64,000 bases of DNA, taken from contig JARUPY010000501.1 of assembly GCA_029817715.1 (NCBI GenBank), positions 1 to 64,000 of the forward strand, written 5' to 3'. The position numbers were made by a program, and so were the translations under genes. Shown piece after piece: positions 1 through 12,200 of the stretch. The notes beneath the pieces are model-generated. The model made no database searches. It was given only the letters and a program-made list of their open reading frames with translations, and was not told the origin of the DNA. Source of the DNA: Melastoma dodecandrum. Lineage: Eukaryota > Streptophyta > Magnoliopsida > Myrtales > Melastomataceae. Each line of letters opens with the position of its first letter. The stretch's first letter is position 1.

Positions 1-3000
1 GGGGGGGGGGGGGGGTGGGGGCACAAGCTAGCAAGTGATGGTGGACATGGATAGTTGCACTGGGGGGATGGGAAGGTGGTGTTCTATATAGCAAGGAAGA
101 AAAGGAGGAAGACGACGCGTAGTGTGGAAGCTGCCTTGCCTGGAAGGACTTAACTGGGATAAGGCTAATGAATGGCCAGGCCAGCTGGGTGGTGGAGGTT
201 ATGATTTTAGTGCGGGGTGTTTGGGAGTGGGTTTGGGTGATTCGCCATGTCCCCAACCCAAGTCAGTCGAGTAGTATTGTAATCGACTTAGCTTTAAGAT
301 TATTTAAAAAAAAAAGAACAGAGCACGAGTTTCAAACTGACCTCTTTCTTATTTTTAATCAAAGAACGCAACGGGTATATTTGATACGTTCAAATTAAAA
401 AGAAAAAAAAAGGATGTAAATGTCCAGTGGAGGTGGGGGGAGTCGTCGTTTTCCATCCAGCTGGAATGGAGAAAACAAAACGACACAACCTAAGGAAAAA
501 GCGAGAACGAGTAAACTCTCTACTCTTTAGTAAGGAAAATTCCTAATCTCAAGGTCCCTGCAATAATCTAATGGGTTATGTAATTGGGAACAAGTTTAGA
601 TTCGCTTTTAAAACTATTGAAAGAATCATTCCGTCGTTTGTCCATTTTTTCGTACACGAATTGAATTCCGAATTAATCGAACTAAAATTAAGAAAAAAAA
701 ATTATACTCAGGTTAAACCAAAATTGGACCCCCACCCTCCCCGATTCCAGTTGTTCTTCTGTGCGTTTTAATTTTACTTGACGATAAATTCCAAATAATA
801 ATGACAATAACGACAGTAGTTAAGTAGTAATAGAGAGGACAGGGGGGATTATTGAAATACTGAAATTTCCAAATGGGAGGGGGCGGGCGGGGGGGGGGGG
901 TGGGGAGTTGGTGGTCCGGAGGTGGATGGAGTCGTGAAAAATGGACCACGTCTTTGGAAGCCAGGGTAAGTAATTATGGGGAGGGAATATCGTCCAGTTC
1001 CACAGTTCCAGCCTGTACATAAAAAATCTCGTTGGGAAAGCGGGCGGGAGAGAGACTTTTTCATAGCCACTGCCACTACTCTTACTACTCACTACTTACC
1101 TCCCACTGCATTATTAGCTGTAACACGCTAATCCCCCATCCCCAAATAAATTGGGTCGGGGGGGGGGGGGGGTGTCAGCACTCCTCCTCACTTCGCCACA
1201 ACCGTCATTCCTAATCATCTCGATTTAGTTTCTACATAAACTGGCCGCGGCCAAGAACCAAGAATAAAAGCAGGCTGCTGTTGCCTTTTCCCTTTGTCCC
1301 CCCCCCCCCACCCCCCACCCCTCCTAACCTAATTTGAATCGCTCCAAAGAATGCCCATCTCCTTTGTTGCACATTATTTCGCTGGGGTACATCTCTTTTT
1401 TTGTGTACGAACCCGTGGTACAATACCAATGAAACCTCAATTATCTTCGCACAACAACAACCTTATCTCCTTTCCCTCTTTTCCCCCCATAACTTAGCCA
1501 ACTGCTTTTGCTGCTCTGGGGGGCATCACTTGGTCCACTCTTCAGTTTCAAGTAGTTCCAGAGGATATTTGCTGGGCCACGATATTTGGCCGTGGAGTGG
1601 AGCCCTCGCCAATCATGCATGTTCTCGTTAACCAAAAAAATAATCCAAACGTCACTATATCTTTATGAATCTTTCTTCTTCTTTTTCTTCTTTTTAAAAA
1701 ATAAAAACAGGGGGCAAGTTGATGTTGGAGGAGGAGGAGGCAGGCAGTCGCCCCAGCTGTATATTTGTAAAATGGGGGGGGGTATTGATTAATCAACGAC
1801 GCAAACCGAGGGCTACAAATTTTGACCGAGATACTAGGGGAAACCCCCCCCACGAGCCCCCGTGTTTTTTAAGAGTCGGGGGTGGGTTTGTACTAAGTTT
1901 GTTTCTTCACCGGCAGACAGTTTGACTTCCTTTTGCTAAAAGAACTGGTTGGATTCCTCTTCGCTGGCAACGAAAGACGTGAGCAGGAGGAAGCTTGTCT
2001 TGCATGTCTGTTGTTCCTTTAGAGCCGATCCCTACAACAGCTATCCCCCACGCCGCCCCCCCCCCCGGGTTTTTAAGTAATATGCTTGGGGATCCACAAT
2101 CCTTGCACGCATACCCAACCATGGCCTAATTGTTTAAAGTTTTTGGTGTGTAAACTAATAATCATCGATGGCAGTGGATAAGTGCAGAGGACATGGGATG
2201 ATGCACAAGGCATGGGGATGGCACAGACACATCCACGGAATGGTCCCAGGTTTCATCTGGAACAGTCCATCGATGAGTTTCCTTGAGGGATCCCATGCCG
2301 TGCAAATACGTCCGGCGTGGTCGTACAAATGCATTGAATCGTTCCATAAACAATGTTACATGTATAGCCCAAATCTCCAAATATGGGCATGCCTTAAAAG
2401 CTGATGGATGCATTCATAGGATCAAATTAAACTCTTATCCATATAGGATTTTCCTAATAAATGTTAGTCCGCAAAAATATTTACGTAATAGGTCAATCTA
2501 ACTTAAAATTCGTGTACTAATGTCATGTACTCGATGTTAGAACTCAGAGGCATTACTCTACGAATTATTGGTTTGACTGACATATTTCATAAATTATTCT
2601 ACCGACTAACATTATTGAGTAACAAAGCTCGTGCCCCCTTAGCTTCAAAAAGCCAAGGTGACAAACATAGCATGGACCTTCTTGCATATAACACACAAGA
2701 ATTACCCAAAAAGGCCATCCATTCACAAGGTCCCCCAGAAAAGAGTAAGCTAAAAAGTTCCAGTAGCCCATTTGAGGCTGGCCTTGTTTGCATTTAAACG
2801 GCCCTCTTAAACCCCAACTAAACCACCCAAAAAGAAATCCATATCCCCCATTTAAAACATTTTTGACAAACCCAGCTCCTGAAGTAAAACACAAAACCAG
2901 TCATGCAAGAAGTCCTCCACGGACTTGGACTTGATCTTCCAGAACACTTCCACCTCGCCCCTGCCCCCGTGATTTAAAAAAAAAAGGGCAATGTTGGTTT

Positions 3001-3391
3001 TGGATTCTGTCGTTCACGTGATCGTCGTCTCCCCTTCATCCTTATCTCGGCTATTAAGTTTCTCTATCTTCCATGTTAAGGAAAAAACGTATCGTGCTGA
3101 AATGGGTTGTGGTGTTGGTGTTGGTGTTGGCAGAATAAGAGAAGTTCCACAAACAAAACGAACCCAGAACTGAAAAACTGAATAAGAGAAGTTCCAGAAA
3201 TGAAAAGAAACACCACCATCGCCTCAGAAGTAGGTGGGATTTAGATTAAGATGGGTTCGGTTACATTACCATTACTCATCACGACATCTGAAAGGAAGTT
3301 TTTATTTTTATTTTAATCTAAAAGGAGCAAAGCCAAGGGAGGGGGTCGGGGGGGGTTGCATGCGGGAGATTGGATTGGATCTTCTTAGGTT
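1..3391. other. Intergenic region with poly-G/C tracts, no gene seen
   Basis: I find no open frame here that resembles a protein family. The short frames on both strands are low in complexity and interrupted. The stretch holds homopolymer tracts: G15 at 1-15, G12 at 889-900, G15 at 1158-1172, C12 at 1298-1309 and C11 at 2056-2066. Small A-runs and T-runs lie between them. Confidence 0.6.
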
Positions 3392-3748
3392 CTACAGGGG
3401 CTTGAAGGACGTGAGCTTCATGAAATGCTCCCATGGCTTCTCCCACACGATCGCCTCGTACCTCTTCCTCCCTCCTCCCGAGGATCCCTCTACCTCGATG
3501 ACCAGCCTGTAGTTGGTTCCCGACACGACCTGGGTCTCGGCCCCGACGACCTCGGAGAGCACCACCGGGGTGGACTTGAGCTGCTTGTTGTACTCGCAGA
3601 TGGCGAACTCCGCGACCTCCTTCAGGTGGGGGTTTTGGGGGTCCTTCACGGGGGTCCAACCGCCGACCATCCCCCCGAGGGCTGAGGCGGAGGAAAGGTA
3701 GAGGAGGATGAGGAGGAAGGAGACGGGAGGGGAAAGGGAATCCTTCAT
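3392..3748 (-). CDS. Phytocystatin (cysteine proteinase inhibitor), secreted
   Basis: This intronless gene encodes a 118-residue inhibitor of papain-like cysteine proteases (family I25). Residues 1-23 are a hydrophobic signal peptide, so the product should enter the secretory pathway. The plant cystatin signature helix is seen as VAEFAICEYN near residues 45-54. The first inhibitory loop QVVSG lies at 73-77 and the second, PWEHF, at 105-109; a Gly-Gly pair lies just after the signal peptide. All three elements that wedge into the protease active site are therefore intact. The length fits single-domain plant cystatins with a leader. Family members regulate endogenous proteases during senescence and seed development and inhibit insect digestive proteases; which role applies here is not visible. 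The minus-strand ATG at 3748 begins the signal peptide directly, which supports it as the start. Confidence 0.93.
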   Translation of the reverse strand: MKDSLSPPVSFLLILLYLSSASALGGMVGGWTPVKDPQNPHLKEVAEFAICEYNKQLKSTPVVLSEVVGAETQVVSGTNYRLVIEVEGSSGGGRKRYEAIVWEKPWEHFMKLTSFKPL

Positions 3749-6700
3749 CGTTGATATTCTCTTAGGACGAGGAAAGAGAATGGGGTAGGGGTGGCGGTTT
3801 AAATGATCGTGGGTTGACGATGACGATCTTCTCTCCCCCTTGCACTTGTCCTAATGTCCGAAATCGGGCTTGGTCCTAAAGTGGCCCAAAGGCCGCTCCC
3901 TCGGACACGTACTCCCCCATTTGGGATTTCAATCTGAGTTGGGTCGATCCGACAATTGATTGATTAATCCAGATTGACGGGATGACCCTTTTATCTTAAA
4001 TCATTCTAATAATATTTTGTTGACAATGAATATGGGCATTTGATGCAAACATCCAACTCTATTCCCAATAAATTCCCTCCCCTCCCCTCCCCACCAAACC
4101 CCGCCCTTCAATTCCCGCATTGATGACCAAATCCTGCCAAGCGGACTATCATCTTATAGGAGGGAAGGGGGACTGAGGAGTTGGTTGGGGGGGGGGGGGA
4201 CCTAAAACCCAGGAAACCAAATGTAAGAAAGAACAAAGTGGAGTGGTTATTTATGCTATTTCACCCCCAAGGGATCCGGTGATTTAAATGAAGACAACGT
4301 ATGCGCGAAAAGACAAGCAGGTGTAAGAAAAGGGAAATCAAGAAGGACGGCACAAAAAGAAAAAAGCAGGACTACTGGGGTAGAATTCAATTCTTCCCCC
4401 CCTCCTCCTCAATGCCGCATAAATTTCACTGTAACTTGGGATGGGAAGAGGTGTGTGACGCTTGCAGCCCACCCGAATTAGTGGAACTCCCCCCCCCCCC
4501 CCCCAATTTTGTCACTCTGGGTTGGTCCACACCACCACCATATCAATAACTCGAGGATAATGGGCTCGACAGGTGGCCCTTCTTTTGTCATCTTTCCCCT
4601 TCCCACGTCCCTTAAAAATTTGGGTGGGTGGGTGGGATTTTAGGTGGGGAGACACCTTCCCTTTGTGCCATCTTTCACCAACGACAATCACAACGACCCG
4701 AGAGTCCGAGACTGATTGAGCTTCACCATAGCTTTCCTTTAATGGCGGGCGAATGATTTCTAGCAGGAATCCCAAAACCACCACCCCCCATCTCCGTCCT
4801 TTTTCTCTCACTTTATGACTGCTTTGGTGCCATGTTTGGCTGGCCGGCCCTGTGTCGGTTGTGATTACAAAAAGGACGGACACCCTTCTTGTGTCAGGCA
4901 ACTCGAAATCAGGGTAGGCAGAATTATCCGACACTTGGAAATTGTAATAAACACTCTGTGAACGACACGACATGGGGGGCAGAGGAGAAGAGGAATTTGA
5001 TGAGCGGCCTCCTCCCTCCCACAATCCGGAACATGTTTTTTGATGAGATTATACGACACCCCACCACCACCATATTAATTATTGTTGAGGAGGGGGAGGG
5101 GGGGGGGGGGTCTTATTTTTCACGAGAAATAATTAGACAAGCCACATGGGGATGGAAAACAAGAAAAGGAAGTTATTATTGATAAAACGAAATGGGGACA
5201 CGATTGAAGGTGATGATGGTAGGGCAACGAGTTCATCACCCGACGAAGGTGATTGATGTTTCATCGAAATGGGGAGATAGAGAGGCGGGAGGAGAGGTTT
5301 TATCATATCACTAGTCGTCGTACTATGTATGTATCGTCACATAAAGGCAGTCGGGTGTGGGTTCTTGATGTTTGTATATATTCGGCTGTGGTGGTTCTGA
5401 TTGAAAAGATGGAATTCGGACACGCGAATGCCGATTCTTGGGAGGGGGATGACGATATTTTGTCCTTGACATTTGTGGCCGCCCAAGTCTCTGCTAGGGT
5501 TTTAATTAAATTACTCTTCCCCCGCCTTATGCAACATACATATATGCTTGCCTGCCATTAGTCGAATCTCTTTTTTGTTTTGTTTTAGTTGTATAATTAA
5601 TTAAGTTTTCTGAGAAGGGAATTGGGCTAATGTTTGATGTATTCAGGCTTTTTTAGCAATTATCCCCCCCCCCCCAACCACATTCAAATGATTGGTTTGT
5701 ATGTGACAAGTTTGGAGGATGTGTAGAGTAACTCATGGCCAAGGACTCGGAGCAAATAGTAAGTGAATTGGGTACGCTAATTTAGGGAATTTGTCCGTCG
5801 AGCTGTAAAAATTATTCAGGGTAGCGGAAATGAGATGTTCCTTGACATGTAAGCTGCTCTTTAATCCAAACAAGAGAAAGAGAAAAGAAGAGTAAAAAAA
5901 CGAAGAAGAAGCTTCTTGTCCGAAGGTTTCTTTTGTCAATCAAACTTAACATTATGCCCTTCATCTTTTTCTCTCGTCCTTTTTTTTAATGGGAGAGAAT
6001 GAATGGGAAACGGAGCAAATGACACGGGAATTGAATGCGACGCTTGGCTTTTGGATCGATGCGCAAAAAAACTTCTCGGATCCACCAATCCCGCATTGCA
6101 AGTCAGGAAACCGTGTTAGGAAGAAAAAAAGAGTTTAATAAGGAAATACCGGTATGGGGGATCGATGATCACCGACGGCTCCACCCCAACCCCATTTTCA
6201 TGTGAACTTACGACACCTTTTGCCGACAGATTGGCATCCGAAGAACACGATGAGGAGGCGCGGGGTTTGGTTTTTGTTGCTTTGTTCCATTGAAACTGCA
6301 ACGCGATGGCAATTGGGCAGACGGAGACAAAAGACAAAGGGGGAATGTGTGGAGGGTCGTAGTCGTAGTCAGCCCAGAGCTGATTAGGACAGTCTTGATA
6401 AGGTGAGCCGAGGTTTACTGTCCGAGTCTTTTGTTTGTTTCTTTTTGGGTCGGTAAGCTGCCAAGGAAAAGGGGCGTAATCTGGGGGAGGTCAAAAAGTC
6501 AATTAGTCATGCGTCAATGCCCAATGTACCCACACACAAACACACGTAATATCTTGTTCTCTATCAAGAAGTAATATAATTATAATCCATCCACCGGTTT
6601 AGGAGGAGGAGGACGGTGCACTAATCCATCTTCTCTAAACCCATTTTTCATGCATCGGAAAAGAGAAAAAGATACCCGCAATCCTAGTAGTAAACATGCA

Positions 6701-9283
6701 TTTATTTGCTTCGGAATTTAGACTACCAACATGTGATGATCCAACCCAACCCGAGAAAACAAATCACAAAGTCAACTTCGATTTACCCTGGCGATTATTT
6801 TATGGCATTTATTTCAGTGTTGTTTTTACGGGTGGGGAAATAAAGGTTGGCCCGAGTGATGTAAGAACAGAAGGCGGTGTCGATTTTGCAAAACTCTTTA
6901 ACCCCTACGCCCTCTTTCTTATTTCACACAAAACTAATAACGTGTGATGCAAGCAGAAGATGAAGAAGAAGACGACTAGTTTTGGGTCGGGGGATGGGGA
7001 CTGATGTATATTATATACACTTGGAGCATTTGGACCCAAAGTGTCATATTTTATTCATTCAACGTTAAGGAGGTGGATCAAAGATTTTAAGAAGACGGTG
7101 GCCGTATCATGGCCATGCCACATTGCCAAGCTGTCCCCGACGTCTCTTTTTACCTTCTTTTTCTACGCCCCAAAAGAATCATACATCAAAAAGGTGATTT
7201 TAAAAAAAAGTTAGCCGAACAACGCAACATAGCACAATTGTTTGTTATTATTATTATTACTACATCGTCCATGCAGAGACGCGGAGGGGTTTTGACTTTT
7301 GATGGACTATGCCGGCCCACTGGCTTCTTTCTCTCTTTAACGAGAATCATCGTCACGGGGGCATGTCATAATTTACGAGGTAAACAAGAAAAAATAGCAG
7401 AGCAACTATTTTATCTTGACCGCGTTTCGTTCACCAAAGATATAATTTCTCCATTAAAAAGTGGGGTCGAAAAGTGAAGTGCAATGCGCGTTGATACTAG
7501 GGACCAACCCACGACCGTGTAGTGAAACCGTTTTCCATGTTGGCTATTTTTTTTTTTTTTTAGACTAGACGGAAGACGATGGTCCAAAAATCGTAACCCC
7601 AATTTATCAGTCACATGGGGAGATATGATAATGATAGATCCCCATATGGCAGACGACAATAATGTCAATCATCCATCCATCCGATCTATATCTACAAATC
7701 CTCTGGATTTATATTCGACCGACCGGTGTCAAACGAGAGCGGTGCTTGTGATGTTGCTTTGCTTATATGAACCGGGGGATTAGTTTTTCTCTGAGCTAGC
7801 AAAGTGTGGACCGGCCGGCCGGTCACTCGAGGAGGAGGAACTCTGTTCACAGACAGGCAGGAGGTTAATATTTATATGAACTACTACTTTTTTTTATTAA
7901 AACTGCTCTAATGCCTAAATTTATGATCCTTCTCCTCATCATCATCAACTAATTTTATCGACTTTATTAAGTACACACTCAAATCATTTAATTAATTGCT
8001 TCGTATTCGTACAGAAGCCCTTCCTTTCCTTACCGGCTAAGTAGAGTGTAGGCACCAATTAATTAGCCAGGTCTTATGCCTCCTCCATCTCTCTCCCCTT
8101 GATCCAAAATGGTATCACGAATTGATGATGGCGATCTACGATTTATGAAAAGAAATAGAGGGAAGGATGAATTTGGATTTGGGAATGGAATAATGTACAT
8201 CTTTCTTTCCTTTCATTTCTTCCTTTAACTTGGGCACGACATTTTACTGGAAACATGCCTCTTCTAACCTTTTTCTCAGAGATTTGTTAGCCACATTTCC
8301 GGCTCTATCTTCATTTAATGTCATCACCCCCCCCCCCCCCCAACTCTATTATCTCTATATCCCCCGAGCTCGTGTTGTGTTGGCGTCATTAAATTAAACT
8401 CCACGTAAAAACCAATAATTTATTGTACGGTCAAATACAAAACTATAGTTTAATGAAAGTATGTGGGAGGGAGGGGAGAGTGTGTGAAGTGAAGTGGGTT
8501 GTTGTCGTTAGTTAAAAAGAAGGCTCTGCATCTTTTTACCGATCAGTGTGTGTTTTGTGTGAGTATTTCGGTCACGAGAGAGCACTCGGCGCTTGTCGTC
8601 GTCTTCTTCCTATTCCATCTTCCCCTCCCTCGTCGTTTTGGTAACAACACACTCTTCCTTCCCGCTCCCCCTGTCTTCCTGCCGAATCCCCTCGCTTGTG
8701 AGTGGATTTGTCGTTTGTTTGCCGGCTCGCTTTCCGTCATGAATCTGGAGGACGCTTTAGAAAAAATAAATCTTTCGGCCGAATTTTGGTTTGGAGGCGT
8801 CGGCGTTGTTTGATTCCTTTTTTCTTTTTGTTGTTGGGTTCGAGGAAATTGGATTGATGGAACGACTGAGAATGGGGAAACTTTTTTTAGTATCCGCGGA
8901 ATTTCTTTCTGGGTTCTTGTTCTTGGATGCCTTGCAAATCTTTTGCTTCCTGGGTTAGGAAGGATTGTTTTTTTTTGTTGTTGTTGTTTCTGTGTTTTCG
9001 GTTGTCGGCATCGTCAAAAAATTCCTCCTTTGCTTTCCTTTTTTTGTCTCGTTGAGTAATCGCATGTTCTGATTACTACTAAAGAAGGAAGCCCGTGAAT
9101 GCTTACCAACGGCGCTGTTTTCCTTTGGATTGGATCCACCGCGTCGTGTCATGCTCCGATCCAGTTTCTCTCACTCGATGCTTCCGCTCGTGTATTCGAT
9201 GGCTTTTGCTGCTTTGCTGATGATGGTCATTTCTTCATTGAAAATTTAGGTTATTTGGGTGAAAGGGTTGTTGATGTAAGCAA
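3749..9283. other. Intergenic region, probably including the QUA2 promoter and leader
   Basis: No supported coding region. There are five homopolymer tracts: G13 at 4187-4199, C16 at 4489-4504, G13 at 5098-5110, C12 at 5664-5675 and C15 at 8327-8341. A 16-bp perfect palindrome lies at 7809-7824. The last 700-800 bases before 9284 change in character to T-rich and CT-rich sequence typical of a plant 5' leader, possibly with a leader intron whose ends I cannot fix. Confidence 0.5.
3798..3804 (-). promoter_or_regulatory. Possible TATA-like element upstream of the cystatin gene
   Basis: ATTTAAA on the minus strand lies about 50 nt before the cystatin ATG. It is the only TATA-like string close to the start, but this distance would leave a very short leader, so the assignment is tentative. 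Confidence 0.2.
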
Positions 9284-12200
9284 ATGTCCAGGCCTTTGCA
9301 CAGGGGGATATCTGGGGGGCGAATCTCTGGTGGAAGCCAAGATTTGTGGGACTCCCAGATGAAGGACAAGGAAGAGCTCGGCAGGAGAGATTCTTCTGAC
9401 CACCACTCTCCCATGGTCAAGCTGGCTTCCCAGTTACTTCATCCCACCAGCTCACCTTCTAAGCACGCCAACCTCGAGAATGGGTACAGCAATGACGTCT
9501 ACTCTGTCCCGAGTCCCAGGAGTTGGCACAGGCTCATCATGCTCGCCTTGAGAGCGAGCCTATTCCTTATAGCAATTCTCGCGGTGGTCAGATCGCTCTG
9601 GTGGACGATTTCTATCTCGACAACGTCCCGGGTTTACGTGAACCAAAATTACAGGGAACTATACGACCGCGTTGTTTCCGATTTGTGGGATATTGGGGAG
9701 ATTGCCGTTGGTTCAGTCAAGTCGAGGGAGTTGGATTTTTGTCCCGAAGAGTTTGAGAATCGAGTTCCGTGTTACAATGCAACTGATGGCGCTGATGATG
9801 ATTCATCTGATGTTGTGGAGGTTGTCCGCAAGTGTGGACATCCTGGGGAAGAACATTGTCTGGTGATCCCACCATTGAATTACAAGATTCCCTTGAGGTG
9901 GCCCACCGGAAAGGATATTATATGGGTAGCTAATGTGAAGATTACCGCACAGCAAGTGCTCTCTTCGGGAAGCTTGACCAAGAGGTATGCTGATTGGGTA
10001 TATTTCTTGTATAATTCTTCTGTTGTTTCGTGTATAATCATTCTATTGCTGTTCCTTGGAAATGCAATCGATATCTTTTTTTCTTTCTAGAATGATGATG
10101 CTGGAGGAAGAGCAAATTTCATTTCGTTCAGCTTCTTTAATGTTTGATGGTGTCGAAGACTATGCTCAGCAAATTGCCAAGATGATCGGTCTAAACAATG
10201 AGTACGAGCTTGGTCAAGCAGGGGTGAGTTGACAACATTATTCTTGTGGGATAACAAATCACATGCCTTCTCAAATTACCCCATCATTTCGTTTTCTTCG
10301 CTGCCCACGGAGTAGAATGAATCACATTGTCACACTCTTACTTTTCAGGTCAGAACAATTTTGGATATAGGGTGTGGATATGGTAGCTTTGGAGCACATC
10401 TATTCTCTAAGCAGCTTTTGACCATGTGCATTGCCAACTATGAGACTTCTGGTAGTCAAGTACAGCTCACCCTTGAGAGGGGTCTCCCAGCAATGATCAG
10501 TTCTTTCACCTCAAATCAGCTGCCTTATCCATCTCTTTCATTTGACATGCTGCATTGCTTGAGATGTGGGGTAGAGTGGGATGAAAAAGGTACTGATTGA
10601 TAGATAATCTTCTTCATGAAAAAGGTGGAAAAATGAAGGAATAAAAGAAACCTCCTGCTCTTGATATTAGAATGTGCAAAAATGCTACTATTTTGTATTC
10701 TACCCACTTGAATAGGTGCAATGTGAGATGCATGTGTGATATTTCTGTTCTATATTTAGAGTTGCATAATCTCCGCAAGATGGACTTACTACTTCCACGG
10801 GTGGATCTGATTAGTTAAATTTTCTCCTGCAGAAGGAAAGTTTTTAATTGAAGCAGATAGAGTATTAAAGCCTGGTGGCTACTTTGTCTGGACTTCGCCA
10901 ATAACAAATGCTCATAACATCCGTAATAAGTCAGGAAAGGGAATCCTGAAACGGTGGATGTTCATCCATGATTTTGCAGAAGGTCTCTGCTGGGAGCTGC
11001 TTTCACAGCAGGATGAAACTGTAGTGTGGAAGAAGACATCCAAGAAAAGTTGTTATAGTTCCCGGTAAGACCTTTGGGGCTTCTTCCATTCTGTTTTCTT
11101 GTTGCTTTGTTTTAGTTTATGGCAGTAGACATTGGGCCGGTCAGCATTATCCTTTTTCACTTTCTGTTTTTGGGTGGACATGACCATTTTCTTGATGGAA
11201 TTTCACCTTGTTGACTTACGAATGAATAGGCACAATGGAGTTGCCCTTCCAATCTGTGGAAAGGGACTTGATGTCGAATCTCCCTTTTACCGCCCTCTTC
11301 AAAACTGTATAGCTGGAACAAAAAGCAGACGATGGATTCCTGTAGAGGCTAGGTCAACTTGGCCTTCCAGGGCTAATCTAAATGTGACCGAGCTTAAGAT
11401 ATATGGTAACGTAAATCGAGATATATGTCTATTGGTGTCCTTTTATTTTGTAATACCATGATGTTCGTTTTCTCCAGTGCCTAATTTACAAAATGAGAGT
11501 TTTCTCTACGATTTCTCTTCTTATATCTTATTTGTTATTCGATTTGTTGCCAGGCCTGCATTCCGAAATGCTCTCGGATGACGCAGAGAATTGGAGAGTT
11601 GCTGTTCGGGAATATTGGTCACTTCTTTCACCATTAATATTTTCTGATCATCCGAAAAGGCCTGGGGATGAAGATCCCATACCACCGTATAATATGGTTC
11701 GCAATGTCCTAGACATGAATGCTCACTTTGGTGGTTTCAATGCCGCTCTTCTAGAATCTGGGAAGCTTGTGTGGGTCATGAATGTTGTCCCATCAATTGC
11801 TGAGAATCATCTTCCTATGATTGCTGACCGAGGCCTTGTTGGCGTATTGCACGACTGGTAACTGTGACTAAATTCTCTTTCCCCGAGTCAGCAGCTTTGT
11901 CATTCCAACAGCTTTTCATTTACACAAGTTGATTGATTGAACATTCCTCTGCCAGGTGCGAACCATTCCCAACATACCCGAGAACATATGATCTGGTGCA
12001 TGCAGCAGGATTTCTCTCCCTTCATAATAGCAAGCATCGCATCTGTTCTCTGCTTGATATCTTCACTGAGATCGACCGGATACTTCGCCCTGAGGTATGT
12101 AGCTGGAATTACATCTGATCTTGGAGTCTAGCCTACTTGCCTGCTGTAGCATGTTGTCCTGTAAAGCATGTGTGCTTGTCAAAAGGATGCATATGCGCTG

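Noticed and set aside
3318..3685. Frames overlapping the cystatin on both strands
   Set aside because: The cystatin frame has a signal peptide and all inhibitor motifs; the others are shadows.
4512..5024. 170-codon minus-strand frame
   Set aside because: It has Ser/Pro/Gly-rich composition, no recognisable domain and no supporting splice context.
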